A stretch of 14,653 nucleotides of DNA, from contig JAJPKG010000028.1 in the NCBI GenBank assembly GCA_021323815.1, forward strand, positions 1 through 14,653. The letters are read 5' to 3'. The notes below the pieces were generated by a model that had not been told where the DNA came from, did not search any database, and saw nothing but the letters and a program-made list of their open reading frames with translations. Source of the stretch: Pseudomonadota bacterium. GTDB taxonomy: Bacteria > Chloroflexota > Ktedonobacteria > Ktedonobacterales > JACDGC01. Positions 5,824 through 13,554 of this stretch are shown one piece after another. Made by a program: the position numbers and the translations under genes. Numbering within the stretch: the first letter of the stretch is position 1; every line of letters begins with the position of its first letter.

Positions 5824-8184
5824 TCAACCTACTTCATGGCGCAGGGCGGAGGCGCGGTTATAGGCTTCGAGCGCTTCCACGTAATCGCCCTGGCGGATAT
5901 AGGCATCGCCCAGCAGCCGATGGATCTCAGCCTCGCGTGGATCTTCAATGGCGGCGTCGCGCAGGTCGCGAATGATCTCCGGCATGCGGTCGGAGGAGGC
6001 TTTCACCAGCGCGCGATATTCCACCAGCGCCTCACCCATGCGTCCTTGCCGACGCAGATCCCGCGCCAAAGTCAGGTGATGGTCCACGTCCAGCGCGGGC
6101 GCAGCGGAATCATCCGGCGCGCGATCCAGCGAGGATGCCACCGAGGCCAGGCGTCCGGTATCCAGCCGCGCGAACCCCGCCGATTCCAATCCCTGCTGAA
6201 TGGCTTCGATAGTCAGCGGTGCCGGCTCCTCATTGCCCGTCGCCTCGGCAGCCATGTTCTCGGTGGGCGTGGATGTCTCTGCCGGGGGCGCGCTTTCCGC
6301 TGCGGGCGAGCTATCGTGGGGCGCAACGGATGCTTCCGGCGCGGGGGGCACAGCTTCAGCGCTGGCCGTGCCGAAGGCTGCCGCGCCCGGTGCCTCATCG
6401 TCGCGTGTCGCCGGCGGTTCTGGTTCGGCTGGCTCGGCGCGCTCATAGCCCATCGGCGCGGCGAAAGCTGCTGTCGCTGGTTGTTCCATCGCTGCCGTAT
6501 CAGGCTGCGGCGTCGTTTCCGCTGGTAAGGAAATCTCCGTGTTCTCTTCAACAGCCGGGACCGCAGCCGCGCGCTCGTTGTTGCCAGCGGGCGCGACGGG
6601 CAAATTCACCGTGCCCTGCTCAGCAATGTCAGGCTGCCCAGATTTCGGCGCGAAGTCGGGCGTGATGTCCGTCCAGGTTCCCTTGCGCGGCTTGGGCGGT
6701 GGCGCAGGTTCCGGCTCCGGCGCGGCAATGTCCGCCGCTGTTTCAGGCGATGCCGGGACACTCTCATCCTGGGGCATGGTTGACGGCAAGGGAATGGCCG
6801 GCGATGACGTTTCTGCTGCCGGCGCGGGTGATGGTGCTTCCGCTTCCTGTGGCACGGCGGGCGCATCATTTGCAGTGGCGAGGGCTTGCGCCAGGAACGG
6901 CGGCAGCCCTACCTGGATCGGCTCGTCGGGCGCGACAGGCGTCGGCTCGGCGGCTTCATCAGCACCGAGCGGGCGCGCGCCCTGCTCTTGCAGCCAGCGC
7001 ACGAACCGCGAATCTGTATCATCTTCAACCGGCGCGGCTTCTTGTTGAGCCGATGTCCCATTGACCGCCGGGATCTCCGCCGTGTTCGGTTCGTCGTTGT
7101 CGCGGCTCCACAGCATATATTCCGTCTCGCGGAAGACAATGCCGAAATCTTCGGGGAGCATGGCGGCGCGCGACTGGCTGAAATAATCTTCGATGGTGCC
7201 GCGCCCACTGCCGTTGCTGCCGTTGGTTGCGCCGGGCATGGTGAGTTTGCTGGTCGGCGCAAGATCCGGCGGAGGTGGCGGCGTTTTCGGCTTGAACAGC
7301 GGGCCGGTGGGTAACTGGCCATTGGGCAGCGGCGTGGTGCCAGGGCGCGGCGCGGCGGGGATGGCCGGAAAGATGCCCGTCTGGCTGTCACCGGAGCGCA
7401 GCAACGGCGTTGTCTGCGACCGCACCGCCGTGCGAAACAGTTGCGCCAGGGCGGTGTTGCCGGCGGCGACGAGATCGCCAAACAACTCGCCGGCCACACG
7501 CTGTTCGGGGTCCATCTCGGCGACCAGTTGCGTCAGCCGTTGCGCTTCTTCCTGGTGGCCGGCCTCTAATTCATAATAGACCAGCAACAGCAACGGCTTG
7601 ATGCAATTTGCCATGTGGCGCAGGATGAAGCGGCAGATCTCTTGCGCGCGGGCATGCGCTCCCATGCGCCATTGCGTCTCGGCCATGCCGATTTGCGCAT
7701 CCAGCCGGTTCGGATTGGCGCTCAACGCGACATCCCATTCGCGCGCGGCATGGGCAAAAAGTTCGCTGCGCAGATAGAGCCGCGCCAGGCCGGTGTGCGA
7801 AGGCGTATAGGGTGCGCGGCCCAGTTGCCGCGCCATCTGGTTATGCATGGCGCGCAGTTGGCTGTTGTCGCGGGCCAGCTCGCAGGCCCGGCGATAGCAC
7901 GCCAGCGCGCCCACCGGCTCGCCGCGCCGCTGCATCAGATAGGCGCGGTCGCAGAAGGCATCTACATCTTCGGGATTGCATGCCAGGATGCCGTCGAGCA
8001 ACTGTTCTGCTTCCGCCAGGCGATCCAGCGCGACTAGTGCTTTCGCTTTCAGGCGTTGCGCGTCCAGCCAGCGCGGGTGCGTGCCCAGCAACAGATCGCA
8101 CTGCCGCAGCGCCTCACCAGGGCGACCGGCGTTGATCTCGTTTTCGGCCAGGGCTAATGCCTCGCGCAGAGGAGTGGTAGCCAC
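5824..8184 (-). CDS. Large TPR protein with long disordered Ala/Pro/Glu-rich middle
   Basis: 786 residues. The N-terminal 260 or so are TPR repeats (for example residues 20-37 AGRPGEALRQCDLLLGTH, 52-69 ALDRLAEAEQLLDGILAC, 84-101, 137-157 and 174-192). Residues about 260-690 are Ala/Pro/Glu/Thr-rich low complexity with a few ordered islands, such as 331-361 (EDYFSQSRAAMLPEDFG) and 391-402 (SRFVRWLQEQG). The last 95 or so return to TPR (QGRMGEALVEYRALVK, RQGDYVEALEAYNRAS). No membrane segment or catalytic motif is seen. It looks like a scaffold that holds partners at both ends; the coupled roadblock protein is the obvious candidate (inference). The start is GTG at 8184, with GGAGGA five bases upstream, fixing the N-terminus well. 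It is the first gene of a two-gene operon with a near-consensus promoter. Confidence 0.85.
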   Translation of the reverse strand: MATTPLREALALAENEINAGRPGEALRQCDLLLGTHPRWLDAQRLKAKALVALDRLAEAEQLLDGILACNPEDVDAFCDRAYLMQRRGEPVGALACYRRACELARDNSQLRAMHNQMARQLGRAPYTPSHTGLARLYLRSELFAHAAREWDVALSANPNRLDAQIGMAETQWRMGAHARAQEICRFILRHMANCIKPLLLLVYYELEAGHQEEAQRLTQLVAEMDPEQRVAGELFGDLVAAGNTALAQLFRTAVRSQTTPLLRSGDSQTGIFPAIPAAPRPGTTPLPNGQLPTGPLFKPKTPPPPPDLAPTSKLTMPGATNGSNGSGRGTIEDYFSQSRAAMLPEDFGIVFRETEYMLWSRDNDEPNTAEIPAVNGTSAQQEAAPVEDDTDSRFVRWLQEQGARPLGADEAAEPTPVAPDEPIQVGLPPFLAQALATANDAPAVPQEAEAPSPAPAAETSSPAIPLPSTMPQDESVPASPETAADIAAPEPEPAPPPKPRKGTWTDITPDFAPKSGQPDIAEQGTVNLPVAPAGNNERAAAVPAVEENTEISLPAETTPQPDTAAMEQPATAAFAAPMGYERAEPAEPEPPATRDDEAPGAAAFGTASAEAVPPAPEASVAPHDSSPAAESAPPAETSTPTENMAAEATGNEEPAPLTIEAIQQGLESAGFARLDTGRLASVASSLDRAPDDSAAPALDVDHHLTLARDLRRQGRMGEALVEYRALVKASSDRMPEIIRDLRDAAIEDPREAEIHRLLGDAYIRQGDYVEALEAYNRASALRHEVG

Positions 8185-8255
8185 GCTTTCCTCCGTGGGC
8201 TGACAACTGACGCATGCAGCGCAAAAAATTCAATTTCCGTGACAACTTCTCAGCT

Positions 8256-8284
8256 ATTATCACCCGCCGATGCATGGCCGTCAA
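8256..8284 (-). promoter_or_regulatory. Promoter of the TPR-roadblock operon
   Basis: On the minus strand TTGACG (8279-8284), exactly 17 bases, then GATAAT (8256-8261): five of six matches in each hexamer and ideal spacing. Predicted start near 8249, with a leader of about 65 bases before the GTG. Confidence 0.75.
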
Positions 8285-8327
8285 GAGGAAATTTTGGCCC
8301 TATCCCCCGATCCCCTCCCAAACGATC

Positions 8328-8358
8328 TCCCCCTCCCTAGCTCTGCTGGGGAGGGGGA
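8328..8358. repeat. C/G-tract palindrome downstream of rpoD
   Basis: TCCCCCTCCC (8328-8337) and GGGAGGGGGA (8349-8358) pair perfectly, and the stem continues inward to about 14 bp with one wobble and a 3-base loop. It begins 15 bases after the rpoD stop. Flanking C-runs at about 8299-8320 and G-runs at 8360-8364 look like a dispersed intergenic repeat of the kind common in Cyanobacteria and Chloroflexota. There is no T-run; it may still act as the rpoD terminator. Confidence 0.55.
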
Positions 8359-8372
8359 TGGGGGTGAGGCGC

Positions 8373-9644
8373 TCAGTCCAGATAATCTTTCAGGCGGCGG
8401 GCGCGGCTGGGCTGGCGCAGCTTGCGCAGCGCCTTCGCCTCGATCTGGCGGATGCGCTCGCGCGTGACCTTGAATTCGCGGCCCACTTCTTCCAGTGTGC
8501 GGCTGCGCCCATCATCCAACCCGAAGCGCAGTTGCAAGACCTTGCGCTCGCGCTCGCTGAGGGCGGTCAGCACGTCATCCACCTGCTCTTTCAGCAATTG
8601 GTGACTGGCGGCATCGGCGGGGGCGGGGGCGGAATGATCTTCGATGAAATCACCCAGGTGGCTGTCATCTTCTTCACCAACGGGGGTTTCCAGGCTGACC
8701 GGTTCCTGGCTGACTTTGATGATCTCGCGTACCTTTTCGGGCGAGATCTGCATATCGGCGGCGATCTCTTCGCAGGTGGGTTCGCGGCCCATCTCTTGCA
8801 ACAGGCGGCGGCTGGTGCGAATGAGGCGATTGATGGTTTCCACCATGTGGACGGGGATGCGGATGGTGCGCGCTTGATCGGCGATGGCGCGGGTGATGGC
8901 CTGACGAATCCACCACGTGGCATAGGTGCTGAACTTATAGCCTTTGGTATAATCGAACTTTTCGACGGCACGCAAGAGGCCGATATTGCCTTCTTGGATG
9001 AGATCCAGCAGGCTCATGCCGCGCCCGATATATTTCTTGGCAACGCTTACCACCAGGCGCAGGTTCGCTTCCGCCAGGCGGCGCTGGGCTTCTTCACCCT
9101 CATAGACAAGGCGGCGGTTGCGCTGGTTGATGGGCTTGAGCTTTTCCTGATTGCCCTTTTCCATGCGGCGCGCCAGGATGACCTCCTCGGCGGCGGAAAG
9201 CAACGGCACGCGCCCGATCTCGCGCAGATACATGCGCACCGGATCGTCCAGGCTGCTTTCGAGGTCGGCGACGACGATGCCAAAGCCATCGGCGTTTTCC
9301 CAATGGGGGCCGCCATGTTCCGCCTCGGCCTCCATATCCCAACCCTTGTCCCCGCCCATCGGCATGATGTCTGCGTCATCCGGCGCAAACATCTCCGCCG
9401 TCTCGCCCAGGCTGTCGGCCTGCACATCCATTTCGTCGTCTTCGATCATCGGAGCCTCGATATCAATAGAATCGTCGTCACCAGCGTGACCGGCATCGCG
9501 CCAATGGGTTTTCGGCAGAGGTGGCTTGGAATCAAAAGCCGACAATCCTCCCCGCGCTCCCGAAACGTCAGGGTGTGGTGTCTGGCGGTGCGCCAGCGCA
9601 TCGGCTCCGGTGTGGGTGGCAGAGCCACGATTGCGCGTACCCAT
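8373..9644 (-). CDS. rpoD: Primary RNA polymerase sigma factor (sigma-70 group 1)
   Basis: Housekeeping sigma subunit that directs RNA polymerase to -35/-10 promoters; 423 residues. The N-terminal 130 or so are acidic and poorly conserved (stretches such as GDDDSIDIEAPMIEDDEMD). Region 1.2 is at 133-165 (DDPVRMYLREIGRVPLLS); region 2 at 190-262 includes NLRLVVSVAKKY, DLIQEGNIGLLRAVEKF and YATWWIRQAITRAI; region 3 is at about 268-335; region 4 at 355-415 has RFGLDDGRSRTLEEVG and the helix-turn-helix VTRERIRQIEAKALRKLR. There is no large non-conserved insert between regions 1.2 and 2, as is typical outside Proteobacteria. ATG 9644 is chosen; GGAGG lies nine bases upstream, and an adjacent TTG (9647) is a less likely start. 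The gene sits downstream of dnaG, as in the macromolecular synthesis operon. The consensus promoters at 4782 and 8256 fit such a sigma factor. Symbol sigA would also be appropriate. Confidence 0.97.
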   Translation of the reverse strand: MGTRNRGSATHTGADALAHRQTPHPDVSGARGGLSAFDSKPPLPKTHWRDAGHAGDDDSIDIEAPMIEDDEMDVQADSLGETAEMFAPDDADIMPMGGDKGWDMEAEAEHGGPHWENADGFGIVVADLESSLDDPVRMYLREIGRVPLLSAAEEVILARRMEKGNQEKLKPINQRNRRLVYEGEEAQRRLAEANLRLVVSVAKKYIGRGMSLLDLIQEGNIGLLRAVEKFDYTKGYKFSTYATWWIRQAITRAIADQARTIRIPVHMVETINRLIRTSRRLLQEMGREPTCEEIAADMQISPEKVREIIKVSQEPVSLETPVGEEDDSHLGDFIEDHSAPAPADAASHQLLKEQVDDVLTALSERERKVLQLRFGLDDGRSRTLEEVGREFKVTRERIRQIEAKALRKLRQPSRARRLKDYLD

Positions 9645-9678
9645 CAATCAATTCCTCCACAGTGGAAGAAAACTAGCG

Positions 9679-9706
9679 TCAGGGTGACGAAAACCGTACA
9701 CCCTGA
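9679..9706 (-). promoter_or_regulatory. Inverted repeat in the rpoD leader
   Basis: TCAGGGTG (9679-9686) and CACCCTGA (9699-9706) pair perfectly. Inside them ACG (9687-9689) and CGT (9695-9697) add three pairs after a single bulged base, leaving a 5-base A-rich loop. It lies 35-62 bases before the rpoD start. It could be an operator or a leader RNA hairpin. No clear -35/-10 pair was found in the 210-base dnaG-rpoD gap. Confidence 0.4.
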
Positions 9707-9836
9707 ACGGGGTTTCCTTATCAGCCGTCAGAAAGCAACGCCGGAATGCTCATGAGAGCGCTGTTGCTGGCGAGCTTGCGTTTGAAAAGCGCATCTCGCG
9801 GGCGGGACTGTCATCCTGTTTTGGAGTGGTTCCCGT

Positions 9837-9854
9837 TGCTCCCGCAGGGGAGCA
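9837..9854 (-). terminator. Hairpin immediately after dnaG
   Basis: TGCTCCC and GGGAGCA form a 7-bp stem with a 4-base loop, starting one base after the dnaG stop. No T-run follows on the minus strand. It could attenuate or process the message between dnaG and rpoD rather than end it. Confidence 0.35.
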
Positions 9855-9855
9855 G

Positions 9856-11859
9856 TTATGTCTGCACGACCTGGTTGGCGTCCAGTTGCTGGCGTTCCAA
9901 TGTCAGCCGTGCAGCTTGCGCGCGCAGTTCGCGGGCGGCTTCGGTGTCGCCGCGTTCCTGCGCTTCTCGTTGCAAATAGGAAATCTCAGTGATGGCATCA
10001 GACAATCGCAGGCGTCTGAGCCGGAAAGCGATCTGCTTTGCGGTCCTTGCCAGTTGCGCCCGGTCTAGCGCCGGTTGTGCCGCAAAGCTGGCACGCAAAC
10101 GCTGCGCCGTCTCTTGCAGGATGGCTGGCTGCGTTGCCAGGGCGCTATCGACAGCAGCGTGCGTGCGCGGCCCTGCGAGAGAAGCGAGCATGGCGAAGAG
10201 CGGTCGTGTCTCCGTCCCCCAAAAGTCATTTGCATCTAGTATAACACATGCCTCTGCAATGGCTTCTGGATTGCTAAGCAATAAACCGATGCAGTGGTTT
10301 TCTAAGGCAGAACCAGCATTTGCGCGTTCCTCAAGAGCGCTTTTCCGGCTGCTCTTGTGTAGGACCGCGCCCTCTTGAGTTTGGTACTTTTCAGCTACGT
10401 CATCCTCGTCCGGCGTCCTTGCGTTGGTCCCATTCTGGGCTAGATGCTGGCGACGGTACCGTTGCAGTTCCATCTGCGCGTCCCGTTCGGGAATACGCAA
10501 AAGGGTGGCCAATCGCCGCGCATAGGCATCCTGTTTCACACGGTCGGCAATGGGGGCCAGCACCGGAAAGAGCCGTCGCCCCGCCTCGGCCTGCCCTGCG
10601 GGGGTGCGCAAATCCAGATCAGCGATGAGCCGATCAAAATAAAAATCAATCAGCGGCAACGCATGATCAATAACCGTTTGCCAGGCGGGCGGGTCGGCGC
10701 GGATAAATTCATCGGGATCGATGCCATCAGGCAATTGCAGCACGCGGATCTCGGCGTTGACCTGTTCCTCGAAGCGCACCATTCCCTGCGGGATATCATT
10801 CTTGCGCTTGCCTTTGCCCGCGCCGCGTTGGGGCTTGCCGTTTTCCGCCGGCATGGGCACCGGCACCAGCTCGCGGTCGAACCCTTCCTGGGCCACCTGA
10901 ATGGCGCGCAGGGTCGCCGCCTCGCCGGCGGCATCGGGGTCCAGCGCCAGCACCAGGCGGCGCGTCATCTTTTTGATCAGCTTCACGTGGTTGGCGGTGA
11001 TAGCGCTGCCGATGCAGGCCACCGTGTTGCGATAGCCATATTGCTGCGCGATCAGCGCGTCCATATAGCCTTCGACGATCACCACCTGATCCAGCTTGCG
11101 AATGGCCTCGCGGGCCAGATCCATTCCATACAAGGTGGCGCTCTTATCGAAGAGCAGCGTCTGCGGCGTGTTCAGATATTTCGGCGTGCCCCCACCCAAT
11201 TCGCGCCCGCCGAACCCGATGGTTTGGCCGCGCGCGTCGCGGATGGGGAAGATGACGCGGTTGCGGAAATAATCATAGATGCCTTTGCGCTCGCCCTCGC
11301 GCCGACGGGCGAAGCCCGCCTCAATGATCTCGTCTTCGCCATAGCCCTGCTCGATCAGATAGCGTGCCAGGTTATCGCCCTCCGGCGCGTAGCCCAGGCG
11401 AAACTGTTCAATGCTCTCATTGCTGACCCCGCGCGATTGCAGGTAGGATCGCGCATATTGCGCGTTGGGCGCGGTGAGCAGTTGGTGATGGAACCATACG
11501 GCGGCGGTTTCATTCAGCGCCCGCAGCCGCGCCTTCGCCTGAGATTGCGCGGATGGCTCGTGCGGCCCGTCGTCGCCGCTGAGCGAGACGCCGGCCTTTT
11601 CGGCGAGCAGCACCAGCGTCTCATGAAAATCCAGCGACTGTTGCCTGCTGACGAAGGTGAAAATGTCGCCGCCCTCGTTGCAGCCAAAGCAGCGCCAGGT
11701 TTTGCTATCGGGGAACACATAAAAAGACGGCGTGCGCTCGTTGTGGAACGGACACAGCCCTCTATAGGCTTTGCCCGCCCGTTTCAACGCGACGACCGCG
11801 CCGATCTCATTGACGATATCGAGCTTTTCCTTGATCTGCTCGATGATCCCATTCGCCAT
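9856..11859 (-). CDS. dnaG: DNA primase
   Basis: Makes RNA primers for Okazaki fragments at the replication fork, working with the DnaB helicase; 667 residues. Seen in order: CHC2 zinc-binding domain with C36, H39, C57 and C60 (GLCPFHNERTPSF, WRCFGCNEGGDIF); RNA polymerase domain with the conserved GFGGRELGGGTPKYLNTPQ (215-233); Toprim catalytic site with E263 (IVEGYMDA) and D307/D309 (LALDPDAAG), then DGIDPDEFI (378-386); and a divergent C-terminal helicase-interaction region (about 480-667). A Lys/Gly-rich insert at about 336-360 (PAENGKPQRGAGKGKRKN) interrupts the Toprim region. ATG 11859 has GAGG eight bases upstream and gives the usual primase N-terminus; a TTG two codons earlier is possible. 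It is divergent from murG and upstream of rpoD. Confidence 0.97.
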   Translation of the reverse strand: MANGIIEQIKEKLDIVNEIGAVVALKRAGKAYRGLCPFHNERTPSFYVFPDSKTWRCFGCNEGGDIFTFVSRQQSLDFHETLVLLAEKAGVSLSGDDGPHEPSAQSQAKARLRALNETAAVWFHHQLLTAPNAQYARSYLQSRGVSNESIEQFRLGYAPEGDNLARYLIEQGYGEDEIIEAGFARRREGERKGIYDYFRNRVIFPIRDARGQTIGFGGRELGGGTPKYLNTPQTLLFDKSATLYGMDLAREAIRKLDQVVIVEGYMDALIAQQYGYRNTVACIGSAITANHVKLIKKMTRRLVLALDPDAAGEAATLRAIQVAQEGFDRELVPVPMPAENGKPQRGAGKGKRKNDIPQGMVRFEEQVNAEIRVLQLPDGIDPDEFIRADPPAWQTVIDHALPLIDFYFDRLIADLDLRTPAGQAEAGRRLFPVLAPIADRVKQDAYARRLATLLRIPERDAQMELQRYRRQHLAQNGTNARTPDEDDVAEKYQTQEGAVLHKSSRKSALEERANAGSALENHCIGLLLSNPEAIAEACVILDANDFWGTETRPLFAMLASLAGPRTHAAVDSALATQPAILQETAQRLRASFAAQPALDRAQLARTAKQIAFRLRRLRLSDAITEISYLQREAQERGDTEAARELRAQAARLTLERQQLDANQVVQT

Positions 11860-11905
11860 ACCCAACGCCTCAACCAGCCGTCTCAGAAGGGCATACGACG
11901 CCTAT

Positions 11906-11938
11906 CATACTACTCTTCTTGTAGAAGAGTAACGTATG
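11906..11938. promoter_or_regulatory. Operator-like inverted repeat in the dnaG-murG divergent region
   Basis: TACTCTTCT (11911-11919) and AGAAGAGTA (11923-11931) form a perfect 9-bp inverted repeat with a 3-base centre. An outer CATAC/GTATG (11906-11910 and 11934-11938) extends the dyad past a 2-base bulge. On the minus strand TATGAT (11904-11909) overlaps the outer edge and may be the dnaG -10, so the repeat would fill the spacer upstream of it. Such placement suits a repressor operator. Confidence 0.5.
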
Positions 11939-11983
11939 AGCATGACGAAAGTAGCCCAAACTGGGGGAAATCTCTGCCGAATT

Positions 11984-12012
11984 TTCACTTTCTCATCCTA
12001 ACTGGCTACAGT
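11984..12012 (+). promoter_or_regulatory. Weak candidate murG promoter
   Basis: TTCACT (11984-11989), exactly 17 bases, TACAGT (12007-12012): four of six matches in each hexamer. A rival is TTGTGC with TCTTAT 18 bases on, nearer the gene. Neither is decisive. Confidence 0.25.
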
Positions 12013-12099
12013 ATGCGATGATACCGTTAACGTTGTGCAAAATGATGTACCATTCGTCTTATCTTTGGGAAGATTCATCATATTTAGGAGCAGTGGGCG

Positions 12100-13338
12100 A
12101 TGAGCGGCGACGATCTCGATCTGGCGGAAACCGTGAAACAGCCGGCACCAGGGCAGCGGATGCGCATCCTGGTCTCAGGCGGCGGCACGGGTGGGCATAT
12201 TTATCCGGCGCTGGCGGTGGCGCGTGAATTACAGAAAACCTATGGCGCGGAGATTCTTTATCTGGGCGACGCGGATGGGTTGGAGACACGCCTGGTGCCG
12301 CAAGCCGGCTTCAAGCTGGTGACGGTGCATGCCGGCAGGCTGCATCGCTATTGGTCGGCGCGCACCGTGCGTGATCTGGCGCGTGTGCCGGTGGGATTTC
12401 TGGAAGCGCGCCGCCACGTGCGTGCTTTTGCCCCCCACGCCGTCTTCACCAGCGGTGGCTATGTGGCCGTGCCGGCGGGTTTTGCCGCCCGGCGCATGCA
12501 CATCCCCCTGCTGATCCACCAGCAAGACGTGCCGCCAAACCTCGCCAACCGTCTGCTGCGCCCGATGGCTAACCGCATCTCGGTCTCCTTTGAAGAGTCA
12601 CTGGCCTATTTTCCCAAAAATAAAACCCGCCTATTAGGAAATCCGGTGCGCGACTCGGTGCTGGCGGTGGTGGGGACCGATCCCCGCGCGCAGAAGCGCA
12701 ACCTGGGCTTTTCGCCGGCCTTCCCGTTGCTGGTGGTGACGGGGGGCAGCCAGGGCGCACGCCACATCAACCAGGCGACAACGGAGGCGCTGCCGAAACT
12801 GCTGGAACGCTTCCAGGTGCTGCACATCAGCGGGCAATTCACTTATGACGAGACCCAGGCGGCGGCAATGGAGCAGGTGCGTTCTCTGCCGGAACACGTG
12901 CGCCAGCGCTATCGCCTCGTGCCCTATCTTAATGAGGATATGCCCGTCGCGCTGGCGGCGGCGGACGCCGTCATCTCGCGGTCCGGCGCGGCAACGCTGG
13001 CCGAACTGGCGGTGCTGGGCAAGCCCAGCCTGCTGGTTCCCCTGCCCCCCGGCTTCGGCGGATCTCCCCAGGAAGCCAACGCCGCCACCTTCGCCAAACA
13101 TGGCGCGGCGCAGGTCATCCTCGACAAAGATCTCACCGGCGAAACGTTGCTTGCCGGCGTCACCGATCTTTTCGCCGCGCCGGAACATCGCATCCAGATG
13201 GGCCAGGCCGCCCGCAGCTTCGCGCGCCCCCGCGCCGCGCAAGATCTCGCCGCTGCCGTCGTCGGACTGGCGCAAGCGTACATCGAAGAGTGCAAGCGCC
13301 AATCCGTGATGAACGCCATTCAAAAGGCGTCACGCTAA
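12100..13338 (+). CDS. murG: Lipid II synthase glycosyltransferase MurG
   Basis: Adds GlcNAc from UDP-GlcNAc to lipid I to give lipid II on the inner face of the membrane, the last cytoplasmic step of peptidoglycan synthesis. GT-B fold, family GT28; 412 residues against a usual 350-370, partly because of a 20-residue acidic N-terminal extension. Signatures: GGGTGGHIYPALAVA (27-41), FTSGGYVAVP (116-125), TGGSQGA (214-220) and the UDP-GlcNAc site SRSGAATLAELAVLGKPS (293-310) followed by SPQEANA (322-328). The usual HEQN motif reads HQQDVPPNLANR (140-151). The ATG at 12100 is backed by AGGAG nine bases upstream; the ATG at 12160 would give the classic start but lacks a good site. No other cell-wall genes of a dcw cluster adjoin it, so it is a stand-alone murG. 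Confidence 0.94.
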   Translation: MSGDDLDLAETVKQPAPGQRMRILVSGGGTGGHIYPALAVARELQKTYGAEILYLGDADGLETRLVPQAGFKLVTVHAGRLHRYWSARTVRDLARVPVGFLEARRHVRAFAPHAVFTSGGYVAVPAGFAARRMHIPLLIHQQDVPPNLANRLLRPMANRISVSFEESLAYFPKNKTRLLGNPVRDSVLAVVGTDPRAQKRNLGFSPAFPLLVVTGGSQGARHINQATTEALPKLLERFQVLHISGQFTYDETQAAAMEQVRSLPEHVRQRYRLVPYLNEDMPVALAAADAVISRSGAATLAELAVLGKPSLLVPLPPGFGGSPQEANAATFAKHGAAQVILDKDLTGETLLAGVTDLFAAPEHRIQMGQAARSFARPRAAQDLAAAVVGLAQAYIEECKRQSVMNAIQKASR

Positions 13339-13385
13339 GCCGGTGAATAACGCCCGCCACAGCCCGGAGGGGTTTGCAATTCCGA

Positions 13386-13407
13386 GCCGGGGGGTTTAGC
13401 CCCCGGC
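13386..13407. repeat. GC-rich hairpin after murG
   Basis: GCCGGGGG (13386-13393) and CCCCCGGC (13400-13407) pair perfectly over 8 bp with the loop GTTTAG. Its right arm is the first occurrence of the sequence that opens each unit of the adjacent tandem array. It may act as the murG terminator, though without a T-run, and looks like a dispersed REP-type repeat. Confidence 0.55.
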
Positions 13408-13540
13408 GGGCGTGCCGTCCGTGATCCTAGCCCCCGGCGGGCGTGCCGTCCGTGATCCTAGCCCCCGGCGGGCGTGCCGTCCGTGATCCTAGCCCCCGGC
13501 GGGCGTACCGTCCGTGATCCTAGCCCCCGGCGGGCGTGCC
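13397..13540. repeat. Tandem array of a 31-bp unit, 4.6 copies
   Basis: Head-to-tail units at 13397-13427, 13428-13458, 13459-13489 and 13490-13520, then the first 20 bases of a fifth at 13521-13540. Each unit begins TAGCCCCCGGCGGGCGTGCC and ends GTCCGTGATCC. All complete copies are identical except one G-to-A change at 13507 in the fourth. There are no spacers, so it is not a CRISPR array. The near identity points to recent expansion by slippage or recombination. It fills most of the convergent gap between murG and glmS. Confidence 0.93.
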
Positions 13541-13554
13541 ACGCGATGTGCGCT

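Noticed and set aside
5671..6528. Plus-strand open frame opposite the TPR/roadblock genes
   Set aside because: Arg/Ala-rich shadow of low-complexity coding sequence on the other strand; no start signal.
8214..9755. Open frame of 513 codons on the plus strand opposite rpoD
   Set aside because: It is antisense to a fully conserved sigma factor; the composition is a by-product of high-GC codon use and no family motif is seen.
10444..12021. Open frame of 525 codons on the plus strand opposite dnaG
   Set aside because: Antisense to primase with all its motifs intact; no ribosome-binding site or recognisable domain.
13397..13540. Tandem array considered as a CRISPR array
   Set aside because: The 31-bp units are contiguous with no unique spacers, and no cas genes are present.
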